From assembly GCF_031551385.1 (NCBI RefSeq), contig NZ_JAVBNS010000285.1, forward strand, positions 1 through 5,352: 5,352 bases of DNA. Reading direction: 5' to 3'. Positions 1 through 4,646 of this stretch are shown here, one piece after another (positions within the stretch are counted from its first letter, which is position 1; the number at the start of each line of letters is the position of its first letter). The notes under the pieces are model-generated. The model made no database searches. It saw only the letters and a program-made list of their open reading frames with translations, and was not told where the DNA came from. The stretch is from Anaerosporobacter sp031551385. GTDB lineage: Bacteria; Bacillota; Clostridia; Lachnospirales; Lachnospiraceae. The position numbers and the translations under genes are program-made.

Positions 1-390
1 ATAAGGAGCATATGGCTCTATTCCAAGTTCATCCCATGTAATCCCATAAGGCGCACCACCTGATGTATATCCGGCTATAAATGCAAAATTATCATCCGAA
101 TCAGCATAAATATCATCGAGTTCCTGTTGGCGTTTCTTTTCTTTCTGCAAATGGAGTTGACGGAGCCTTGCTTCTTCACTTTTCTTTACTGCATCAAGAT
201 ACTCCTGTGTAAATTCTACACCGATTGCCTGTAAATCCTTCACTGCCGTCATTACATCAACATGAAATCTTTTTTTATAATTGCTGGTAATCTTCTTTGG
301 TGTACCATTGTATGTCGTAATCCACTGTTTTGCCTTACGAAGACGATTCTCTCTTTTTTCAGTGGTCGACTGTTTTTTCTGTTTTACCAT
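1..390 (-). CDS. Small basic protein of unknown function, 3' end cut by the window edge
   Basis: The frame is open for 130 codons from an ATG at 388-390 to the left edge, where it is cut. The start is supported by an AGAGGA SD site at 397-402, six bases upstream. The N-terminal half is rich in Lys and Arg (MVKQKKQSTTEKRENRLRKA), followed by a predicted helical stretch (about residues 60-95) with many Glu, Lys, Arg and Gln that could form a coiled coil. Residues 98-121 are acidic and then rich in Gly and aromatic residues, with FAFIAGYTSGGAPYG as the core. I recall this FIAGYTSGGAPYG-type motif from small uncharacterised Firmicutes proteins, but I know of no function. There is no signal peptide or membrane segment, so it is probably cytoplasmic. 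The gene lies downstream of the hydrolase in the same direction. I see no strong promoter of its own in the 160-base gap. Confidence 0.75.
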   Translation of the reverse strand, partial: MVKQKKQSTTEKRENRLRKAKQWITTYNGTPKKITSNYKKRFHVDVMTAVKDLQAIGVEFTQEYLDAVKKSEEARLRQLHLQKEKKRQQELDDIYADSDDNFAFIAGYTSGGAPYGITWDELGIEPYAPY

Positions 391-445
391 CTCAATTCCT
401 CTTCCTAACTTTATGTTCCTATGTTCGGCTGACTTTATTGATATA

Positions 446-517
446 TTAATCAAATGCTTCTCTTATTTTTGGAATATCCTTTTCATCAATCTTCTGGTAT
501 AACAGCACATATCTCAA
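446..517 (-). CDS. Doubtful 23-codon ORF or remnant between hydrolase and left-edge gene
   Basis: A TTG at 515-517 is preceded at seven bases by AAGGA (525-529) and opens a 23-codon frame ending in TAA at 446-448. The peptide reads RYVLLYQKIDEKDIPKIREA towards its end, which has the mixed charged and hydrophobic composition of real protein rather than random AT-rich translation. The frame also stays open upstream of the TTG, back into the end of the hydrolase gene. It could therefore be the surviving 3' end of a decayed gene or a small translated ORF in the same transcript as the left-edge gene, whose start lies 55 bases further on. I do not recognise the sequence. Chance cannot be ruled out at this length. 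Confidence 0.25.
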   Translation of the reverse strand: MRYVLLYQKIDEKDIPKIREAFD

Positions 518-549
518 TTTGATTTCCTTATGGGTCTTTTTCCTAAATC

Positions 550-1680
550 CTATTTCGTAGCGTCAAGTGCCTTCTCAAAGAAGGAATCAATTGAATTGAA
601 CAACTCCGCATTCAATTCCGCCATAACATCATCATCTACAGTACTTATGAATTTGACTCTCTCTTCATACGGTGGGTCATTATCATATTGCTCATATAAT
701 TTAGCATACTCTTCATTTACAGCATCTACATATTCCAAACTTTTTGCTGACCAGAACAGGGAACTATGTGCTCCATGTACCCCAGTTGTTGTAATATAAG
801 AAACATTCGGATTCGTAATCTTGTCTTTATGCGCAATAATGGAACAAGTTTTATAAGGTACAACGGTATCATCTTCCCCATGTATAATGAGAACAGGGAT
901 ATCAGCTTTATTAATACCGTTTACGGCAGTAAATGTAGCCGCTTTACCGAATTTTATTATTTGCATAAGATTTAATACAGGTTTTTGTGTGTATCCAAAA
1001 ACACCCATCATATCAACAACTTCGTTATTAACAATTTCAAACGCACTGTTTACCCCGGCAACACTTACTACTGCTGCAATATCATGGTTATAATTCAAGA
1101 CATTTGTTACAGCATAACCACCCCAGCTATGACCAAAAAGCAATACAGGTAGATTATTAAAATTATCTTGTGCTTCTAGCCAAGTGAGTGCGGCATGAAG
1201 GTCAAGGACAGATTGTGGAAATCCAGTTGTAGTTTTGCCTTCACTCATATAGCTACCAGTACAATCGTATGCAAATACACAATACCCATTATCAATAAAA
1301 TGCTTCTCCTGTGCAAAGTAGGAATCAGCCCCACCGCCAATACCATGTGCAACAACGATAATCGCTTTGTTACTATCTTCACCATATAAGTAACCAGTTA
1401 ACTTGTTGTCGCCAGATGGGAAGGTAACAATTCGTTGGTCGTATTCGTCTGCAAAATCAGTATAAAAGTAACCACCATAAAGGGCGGTATCGAGCACATC
1501 CGAATGCGTAAATTGAGAATTATAGATAAACCAATCAACAATAAATGAAATGATAAAGAAACTTACTAAGAATATTGGAATACCAATGGCAAATGCTTTC
1601 TTCTTATTAATTCGTCTTTTAACTTTTTTTGATTTATTTGCTTCTGCTAACGCTTGTTCCTCTGTAAAATTAGACTTCAT
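550..1680 (-). CDS. Membrane-anchored alpha/beta hydrolase (serine hydrolase)
   Basis: A 376-residue protein with one N-terminal membrane anchor and an alpha/beta-hydrolase domain. Residues 21-28 are strongly basic (KRRINKKK) and are followed by a hydrophobic helix at about 29-51. By the positive-inside rule the catalytic domain should sit outside the cell. The domain begins near residue 85. It shows the oxyanion-region motif AHGIGGG (111-117), the nucleophile elbow GHSWGG (183-188, Ser185), the acid in HGEDDTVVP (most likely Asp271) and a catalytic His in GVHGAHSS (His302 or His305). This is a complete triad in the order of the esterase/lysophospholipase and S33-like families. The substrate cannot be read from the sequence; an acyl ester or peptide is likely. 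The tail after residue 335 is acidic. The start is set by AGGGGGA at 1692-1698, 11 bases upstream. The gene has its own predicted promoter, so it need not belong to the ABC operon upstream. Confidence 0.9.
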   Translation of the reverse strand: MKSNFTEEQALAEANKSKKVKRRINKKKAFAIGIPIFLVSFFIISFIVDWFIYNSQFTHSDVLDTALYGGYFYTDFADEYDQRIVTFPSGDNKLTGYLYGEDSNKAIIVVAHGIGGGADSYFAQEKHFIDNGYCVFAYDCTGSYMSEGKTTTGFPQSVLDLHAALTWLEAQDNFNNLPVLLFGHSWGGYAVTNVLNYNHDIAAVVSVAGVNSAFEIVNNEVVDMMGVFGYTQKPVLNLMQIIKFGKAATFTAVNGINKADIPVLIIHGEDDTVVPYKTCSIIAHKDKITNPNVSYITTTGVHGAHSSLFWSAKSLEYVDAVNEEYAKLYEQYDNDPPYEERVKFISTVDDDVMAELNAELFNSIDSFFEKALDATK

Positions 1681-1750
1681 AATATGATAAATCCCCCTGT
1701 AGTTAAAGTTTGGTAGATAATGAAGATACCTCCAACATATAATTACATTA

Positions 1751-1779
1751 ATTTTATCGTATTATGAGGTGTTTGACAA
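1751..1779 (-). promoter_or_regulatory. Predicted sigma-A promoter of the alpha/beta hydrolase gene
   Basis: On the minus strand, a TTGTCA -35 box (1774-1779) and a TAAAAT -10 box (1751-1756) are separated by exactly 17 bp, with 5 of 6 consensus matches in each box. A start near 1744 would give a leader of about 63 bases before the hydrolase ATG. The -35 box lies in a TTGACAA/TTGTCAA overlap, so the plus strand carries a perfect TTGACA at the same place. The plus strand has only TATAAG at 15-bp spacing and no convincing gene behind it. Confidence 0.55.
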
Positions 1780-1796
1780 TGAAAACAGACAAATAT

Positions 1797-1860
1797 AAGA
1801 AAAATAATGAATATTCGCAAAAATTGTTCATGGAGAGAACGCCTAGTCTATCTAAGGTTC
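1797..1860 (-). terminator. Terminator-like hairpins after the ABC operon (weak)
   Basis: Reading the minus strand after the permease stop, a hairpin at 1837-1860 pairs GAACCTTAG with CTAGG-C-GTTC around the loop ATAGA. It has nine pairs, one of them G-U, and a single bulged C. A second, weaker stem, ATGAA/TTCAT at 1807-1831, is followed by TATTTTTCTT. Neither is a textbook intrinsic terminator: the first lacks an adjacent U tract and the second has a short AT stem. Their place between the operon end and the hydrolase promoter makes a transcript end here reasonable. Confidence 0.35.
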
Positions 1861-1894
1861 GCTTGTAAAATAACTAAGAATGCTCAAAATCACC

Positions 1895-2656
1895 TTAGCT
1901 CACATCACTCTGCATCTTCCTCTTGAATAAGAAAACAGCAAGAAGATAAATCACAACTGCATAAACACTAATAATCACAAGTGGTTTCAAAAGTTCATGA
2001 TAATGACCACTGATAGCCATACGAGCGGCTGATACACCATGGTAAAAAGGAAGCGCCTTGCAAACTTTTGCTAACGTCCCGCCAATTGCATCAACATCCA
2101 TCCAGATGCCACCAAGCATACAAGAGGCGGTAATTAGGATAGAGCAAATGCCAGGTGCTGCTTTCTCACTTAATAACGTTGCAATGAATAAACCGAATCC
2201 AATGAATAAGAAGGCAGACGGAAGTAAAACAAGTACACAAATAACAATATTAATTAAGTGAAAAGAATATCCGTTAACTGCTCCAATTACGATTGCAGAT
2301 AGGAACGTGATGAATGACTGTATCACTGCTATCAGGATTACAGGATAGGTATATCCGATAATAAACTCATGTGACTTAATTGGTGCAGCATAGAGACGGA
2401 TTAAGAATGCTGTAGCGCGATCTTTGGATACTTGTAGGCATGTGAATAACATTACGAAAGTTAAGCCAAATACAGCAATACCTGGTGCGAGGTTTTGAAT
2501 CTGAAATACATCCATATTCGCTTCGGCTGGAATACTTTCGTTAATGATGGACATAAGAATCAACATAAGCAAAGGAAATCCAAGACAAAAGATATAGCTT
2601 AAAGGATCTCTTAAAATCTCTGTTAATGTTCGTTTTGCAAAAATGATACTCTTCAT
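1895..2656 (-). CDS. ABC-2 type transporter permease
   Basis: A 253-residue integral membrane protein of the ABC-2 exporter permease family, the membrane half of DrrA/DrrB-like exporters of drugs, lipids or polymers. Hydrophobic segments lie at about 20-38, 56-75, 100-125, 134-160, 168-186 and 226-245, giving the usual six helices. The N-terminus (MKSIIFAKRTLTEILRDPLS) has the amphipathic, basic start with the R-D-P element typical of the family. The region 201-217 (LPFYHGVSAARMAISG) resembles the conserved stretch before the last helix. The start is set by a GAGGAG SD site about eight bases upstream. The gene follows the ATPase after 38 bp, so the two are co-transcribed and should form the transporter, probably as a dimer of each subunit. 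The transported substrate is unknown. It is the last gene of the LytTR-led operon. Confidence 0.9.
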   Translation of the reverse strand: MKSIIFAKRTLTEILRDPLSYIFCLGFPLLMLILMSIINESIPAEANMDVFQIQNLAPGIAVFGLTFVMLFTCLQVSKDRATAFLIRLYAAPIKSHEFIIGYTYPVILIAVIQSFITFLSAIVIGAVNGYSFHLINIVICVLVLLPSAFLFIGFGLFIATLLSEKAAPGICSILITASCMLGGIWMDVDAIGGTLAKVCKALPFYHGVSAARMAISGHYHELLKPLVIISVYAVVIYLLAVFLFKRKMQSDVS

Positions 2657-2694
2657 AAAACCACTCCTCTTCTAATAAATATAGATGTTTTTAC

Positions 2695-3423
2695 TTATAC
2701 ATTCCCTTCTGCGATTGAGATAAATGCATCTTCTAAAGAGGCTTGTCTTGTCATTTCTTTTAGTTGTGATACTGTACCACATGCACGAACTTCCCCATCA
2801 ACCATAACGGCGACTTGATCGGAGAGGCTTTCGGCTTCCTCCATATAGTGTGTTGTTAATATAATGGTTATCTTCCCTTTTAGTGATTTGATTATCTTCC
2901 AGAGTTCTTTTCTTGCTAAAACATCAAGACCTAGAGTAGGCTCGTCTAAGAAAAGTATTTTAGGATTGCTGATTAGAGCCATTGCAATACTAAGTCTTCT
3001 CTGCCAGCCGCCAGACAATGTCTTTGCTTTCGCCTTGCGAATCTCTTCAAGGGAAAACTGCTGTATGATTTGTTCAACACGTTTCGTACTGTCTTGTTTT
3101 GACATACCATAGATTCGGGCGATAAACAATAAATTCTCTTCAACGGTAAGGTTTGGAGCAATTGCAGTCTCCTGTGTAGAAATATTGGTGATTGCTTTTA
3201 CTTTGTCTAGTTCTGTTAGGATGCTATAACCGTTTACAGAAGCATCCCCTGCAGTCGGCTTAGATAAGCCAGTTAACATACGTATTGTAGTTGTTTTCCC
3301 TGCGCCATTAACGCCCAGTAAAGAGAATAGAATCCCCTCTTCCACTTCGAAACTACTATCTTTTACAGCCACGTTGTTGCCAAAGCTCTTTTGTAAATGA
3401 TTTATTACGATTGCATTCTTCAT
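2695..3423 (-). CDS. ABC transporter ATP-binding protein (ABC-2 exporter type)
   Basis: ATPase subunit powering the permease encoded next to it. With the start chosen here (242 residues) it has Walker A GVNGAGKTT (37-45), a Q-loop glutamine at 84 (STQET), signature LSGGW (136-140), Walker B ILFLDEP (156-162), a D-loop LGLD (164-167) and the switch histidine at 192 (LTTHYMEEAE). All catalytic elements are present. The layout fits DrrA/CcmA-like ATPases that work with ABC-2 permeases. The signature has Trp where the commoner form is LSGGQ. The upstream ATG at 3436-3438 has no SD site. The ATG at 3421-3423 has GGGAGTG six bases before it and a family-like N-terminus, so it is preferred. The 61-bp gap from the DUF3021 gene has no clear promoter or terminator, consistent with one operon. 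Confidence 0.92.
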   Translation of the reverse strand: MKNAIVINHLQKSFGNNVAVKDSSFEVEEGILFSLLGVNGAGKTTTIRMLTGLSKPTAGDASVNGYSILTELDKVKAITNISTQETAIAPNLTVEENLLFIARIYGMSKQDSTKRVEQIIQQFSLEEIRKAKAKTLSGGWQRRLSIAMALISNPKILFLDEPTLGLDVLARKELWKIIKSLKGKITIILTTHYMEEAESLSDQVAVMVDGEVRACGTVSQLKEMTRQASLEDAFISIAEGNV

Positions 3424-3429
3424 ACGAAT

Positions 3430-3436
3430 CACTCCC
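3430..3436 (-). promoter_or_regulatory. SD site that decides the ABC ATPase start
   Basis: GGGAGTG on the minus strand lies six bases before the ATG at 3421-3423. The same bases form codons 2-3 of the longer reading from 3438, which has only AT-rich sequence before it. The shorter protein is therefore the likely product. Confidence 0.65.
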
Positions 3437-3456
3437 ATTTAAGATAGGTTGTTAAT

Positions 3457-3473
3457 TTAAAATAAGATTTTAA
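3457..3473. repeat. AT-only inverted repeat before the ABC ATPase gene
   Basis: TTAAAAT and ATTTTAA form a perfect 7-bp inverted repeat around a 3-base centre (AAG on the plus strand) in the 61-bp gap between the DUF3021 and ATPase genes. With only A-T pairs the RNA hairpin would be weak. It could be a protein site, a minor processing or pausing element, or chance in AT-rich DNA. Confidence 0.3.
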
Positions 3474-3484
3474 TGGCTAATAAC

Positions 3485-3946
3485 TTATTCGTTTCTCATT
3501 TCCTCAAGTTTTTTGTTGATTTGTAGAATAGATTTTTTGCACATGTGATATTGAACTGCCCATGTAACAATATAGGAGATTACGTAACTTGTAGTGATTG
3601 TAATAAAGGAAAAAGCATTTGATCCAAAATCCCAGCAAAAGCAGGCAACGGGTATCCAAACGATTGCTGTTAGTATAAAATACAGAATACTTTGTAACAG
3701 TAGACTAATATGGGTATATTCCATAAGGATTGACCAAAACCCAAAGGCTGCACTTGTGATACCGATTAAGATACATTGAACAAGAAAAGCCATACTCTTA
3801 GAAGAAAATCTGGCGGCAAAAGTTGGTGTAATCGGGAGAAAATTTGATTTATTTACAATAGCCATTAGCAGTGTTGCTAATAAAATATTAATAGCAATGG
3901 AGTACATAAAACTATTGATACCTCTATAGAGTCCTTTTTTTAACAT
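3485..3946 (-). CDS. DUF3021-family four-helix membrane protein
   Basis: A 153-residue protein with four predicted membrane helices at about 13-31, 52-73, 83-103 and 112-134, and a charged C-terminal cytoplasmic tail (KKSILQINKKLEEMRNE). Size, topology and position directly after a LytTR gene fit the DUF3021 family, whose members usually pair with a small LytTR regulator. In the LytTR regulatory systems of Streptococcus mutans (HdrRM, BrsRM) a membrane partner holds the LytTR protein inactive. By analogy this protein may be the membrane sensor or inhibitor of the preceding regulator, but that role is inference. Its SD site, GAGGTG at 3954-3959, overlaps the LytTR stop codon and lies seven bases before the ATG, so translation of the two genes is probably coupled. 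Confidence 0.82.
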   Translation of the reverse strand: MLKKGLYRGINSFMYSIAINILLATLLMAIVNKSNFLPITPTFAARFSSKSMAFLVQCILIGITSAAFGFWSILMEYTHISLLLQSILYFILTAIVWIPVACFCWDFGSNAFSFITITTSYVISYIVTWAVQYHMCKKSILQINKKLEEMRNE

Positions 3947-3957
3947 GTTTAATCACC

Positions 3958-4398
3958 TCAAATTTCTAATGCTTTCTTAATTTTACTTATATATCTGCGA
4001 GAAACGTAAGCTTCTCTATCACAATCAAGATACATACGAATTGTACCTGTTAAACTTGTATCCATACGTTTGATTTTTCTAACATTAACGATTTCTGAAT
4101 TAGAGATTCGTATAAAATAGTTCTTATCCAGTACTTCCTCCATCTCATACAACCGTTGATGCAAACGATAGACACCATCAATAGTGGCTACATATACTTT
4201 TAAATCTTGTGTGTAGATATGAATAATATCGGCACTGCATAATATGCAAACCTTATCATCCATGTAGGCAGTAATATTCGCATTTATAGTCGCTTCAATT
4301 AATTGATACAATTTCGTAATTTCAGGAGTATGATGTTTACTGCAAATATGAATTTGTGTATCTTTGTACTTTGGATCGATTATTAACTTGATTTTCAT
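3958..4398 (-). CDS. LytTR-domain DNA-binding transcriptional regulator
   Basis: A 146-residue stand-alone regulator. Residues 1-40 are a short N-terminal region, not a receiver domain, so this is not a classical two-component response regulator. Residues about 42-146 match the LytTR domain (AgrA/AlgR/LytR family). Recognisable parts are the strand-rich KVCILCSADIIHIYT region, the signature FIRISNSEIVNVRKIKRMD (about 95-113) and the C-terminal YVSRRYISKIKKAL. LytTR domains bind pairs of 9-bp direct repeats about 21 bp apart, and such a pair lies upstream of this gene at 4554-4583, suggesting autoregulation. It leads the operon with DUF3021 and the ABC exporter, whose expression it probably controls. 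The start has GGGGA at 4405-4409, six bases upstream. The ATG also overlaps the stop of a 27-codon upstream ORF as ATGA. Confidence 0.92.
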   Translation of the reverse strand: MKIKLIIDPKYKDTQIHICSKHHTPEITKLYQLIEATINANITAYMDDKVCILCSADIIHIYTQDLKVYVATIDGVYRLHQRLYEMEEVLDKNYFIRISNSEIVNVRKIKRMDTSLTGTIRMYLDCDREAYVSRRYISKIKKALEI

Positions 4399-4478
4399 GC
4401 CTTATCCCCATGCATACCACAAGAGAGTTTGTGATACTGCTCATATAAGTAATGGTTGAAAGAACCCTTGAGCTGCAT
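4395..4478 (-). CDS. 27-codon upstream ORF coupled to the LytTR gene
   Basis: An ATG at 4476-4478, preceded at five bases by AAAGG (4484-4488), opens a 27-codon frame. It ends with TGA at 4395-4397, and that TGA overlaps the LytTR ATG as ATGA. This is the standard geometry of translational coupling. The peptide begins MQLKGSFNHYLYEQYHKL and ends with GMHGDKA. It has three Tyr, three His and a single Cys, with no signal peptide or membrane helix. I do not recognise a family. It lacks the features of AgrD-type autoinducer precursors, such as an amphipathic leader and a proline/acid-rich tail. It could be a leader peptide whose translation tunes LytTR expression, a small functional protein, or a chance ORF. 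A predicted hairpin (4412-4440) lies inside it, and the LytTR SD site lies in its last codons. Confidence 0.5.
   Translation of the reverse strand: MQLKGSFNHYLYEQYHKLSCGMHGDKA
4412..4440 (-). promoter_or_regulatory. Leader hairpin next to the LytTR ribosome-binding site
   Basis: CACAA/TTGTG (4418-4422 with 4429-4433) encloses a 6-base loop. Past a C/A mismatch it extends with two A-U pairs and, across a one-base bulge, three more pairs (GCA/TGC). Its 3' foot is two bases from the GGGGA SD site of the LytTR gene. Ribosomes translating the upstream ORF would open this hairpin. The stem is short, so its importance is uncertain. Confidence 0.3.
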
Positions 4479-4514
4479 GTTTACCTTTACATTTATTATC
4501 CTTCAACTATCTTT

Positions 4515-4543
4515 ATTATAGTTAATAATTTATAAAAAGAAAA
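4515..4543 (-). promoter_or_regulatory. Predicted LytTR-operon promoter P2 (weak -35, perfect -10)
   Basis: On the minus strand a perfect TATAAT (4515-4520) has only TTTTCT (4538-4543; 3 of 6 matches) at a spacing of 17. A good -10 with a poor -35 is typical of activator-dependent promoters. With a start near 4508, the LytTR-type direct repeats fall at about -46 to -54 and -67 to -75, just upstream of the -35 region, where an activator would sit. The leader to the LytTR ATG would be about 110 bases and contain the 27-codon ORF. Confidence 0.45.
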
Positions 4544-4574
4544 CAGGATATCGATAAGTGGTCGTATTCCTGTT
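4542..4574. repeat. AACAGGA/TCCTGTT inverted repeat overlapping the operator region
   Basis: AACAGGA (4542-4548) and TCCTGTT (4568-4574) are a perfect 7-bp inverted pair with a 19-base centre. The right arm fills much of the spacer between the two 9-bp direct repeats, and the left arm touches the -35 region of P2. The same ACAGGA core recurs inverted at 4604-4609 and 4633-4638, making four copies within about 100 bases. It may be a second protein site or an RNA stem in transcripts from P1. Confidence 0.35.
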
Positions 4575-4583
4575 ATAAGTGGT
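4554..4583 (-). promoter_or_regulatory. Predicted LytTR operator: two identical 9-bp direct repeats
   Basis: ACCACTTAT occurs twice on the minus strand (plus strand ATAAGTGGT at 4554-4562 and 4575-4583). The copies are identical over 9 bp, separated by exactly 12 bp, giving a 21-bp period or two helix turns. Known LytTR-domain sites are pairs of 9-bp imperfect direct repeats with 12-13 bp between them and the loose consensus [TA][AC][CA]GTTN[AG][TA]; ACCACTTAT fits 7 of those 9 positions. The site is 150-190 bp before a LytTR gene, on the right face and distance to activate P2, and directly downstream of P1. Autoregulation is inferred; the repeat geometry is seen directly. Confidence 0.7.
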
Positions 4584-4596
4584 TTGCTCTGTTTAT

Positions 4597-4624
4597 ATTA
4601 TAGACAGGAAACCCCTACTGTTAA
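4597..4624 (-). promoter_or_regulatory. Predicted upstream promoter P1 of the LytTR operon
   Basis: On the minus strand TTAACA (4619-4624; 5 of 6) and a perfect TATAAT (4597-4602) are separated by 16 bp. A start near 4590 would place the LytTR-type repeats at about +8 to +37 of this transcript, a position suited to repression or roadblock. The -35 box lies in the loop of the hairpin at 4604-4638. P1 would give a basal transcript with a leader of about 190 bases. Confidence 0.5.
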
Positions 4625-4638
4625 AAAGAGTTTCCTGT
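4604..4638 (-). terminator. Hairpin after the collagen-like gene, possible terminator
   Basis: ACAGGAAAC and GTTTCCTGT are perfect 9-bp inverted arms. In the minus-strand RNA the stem extends to 12 pairs with two G-U pairs around an 11-base loop. It starts nine bases after the collagen-like stop codon, where a terminator is expected. No U tract follows on the minus strand (CTATAATATAAAC), so it is not a classical intrinsic terminator. It may act as a 3'-end stabiliser or be part of the repeat cluster with the ACAGGA pair at 4542-4574. Confidence 0.4.
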
Positions 4639-4646
4639 GCTTGTAT

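Noticed and set aside
441..456. TTGAT/ATCAA inverted repeat in the gap before the left-edge gene.
   Set aside because: Five AT-rich pairs with a 6-base loop and no U tract are too weak to call a terminator or operator.
281..1389. Several plus-strand open frames of 60-90 codons across the left gene and hydrolase region.
   Set aside because: They are antisense shadows of the minus-strand genes, with no SD sites or protein-like composition of their own.
1757..1834. A 25-codon hydrophobic minus-strand ORF (MNNFCEYSLFFLY...) between the permease and hydrolase genes.
   Set aside because: There is no SD site before its ATG and it runs through the predicted hydrolase promoter.
1779..1868. A 29-codon plus-strand ORF (begins MKTDKYKKNNEYS) with GAGGTG seven bases before its ATG.
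   Set aside because: It overlaps the hydrolase -35 box and the terminator-like hairpins of the opposite strand, has no convincing promoter and no recognisable sequence. The SD match may be chance.
1852..1898. A CTAAGGT/ACCTTAG inverted repeat spanning the permease stop codon.
   Set aside because: The loop is 33 bases and the arms cannot be extended. The tighter hairpin at 1837-1860 uses the same left arm and is more plausible.
3421..3438. A start of the ABC ATPase at 3438 (MGVIRMKN).
   Set aside because: There is no SD site upstream, whereas the inner ATG at 3423 has GGGAGTG at six bases.
4445..4453. A third LytTR-like 9-mer, ATAAGTAAT (7 of 9 identical to the repeats).
   Set aside because: It has no partner at 21 bp, lies inside the 27-codon ORF and is not well phased with the main pair.
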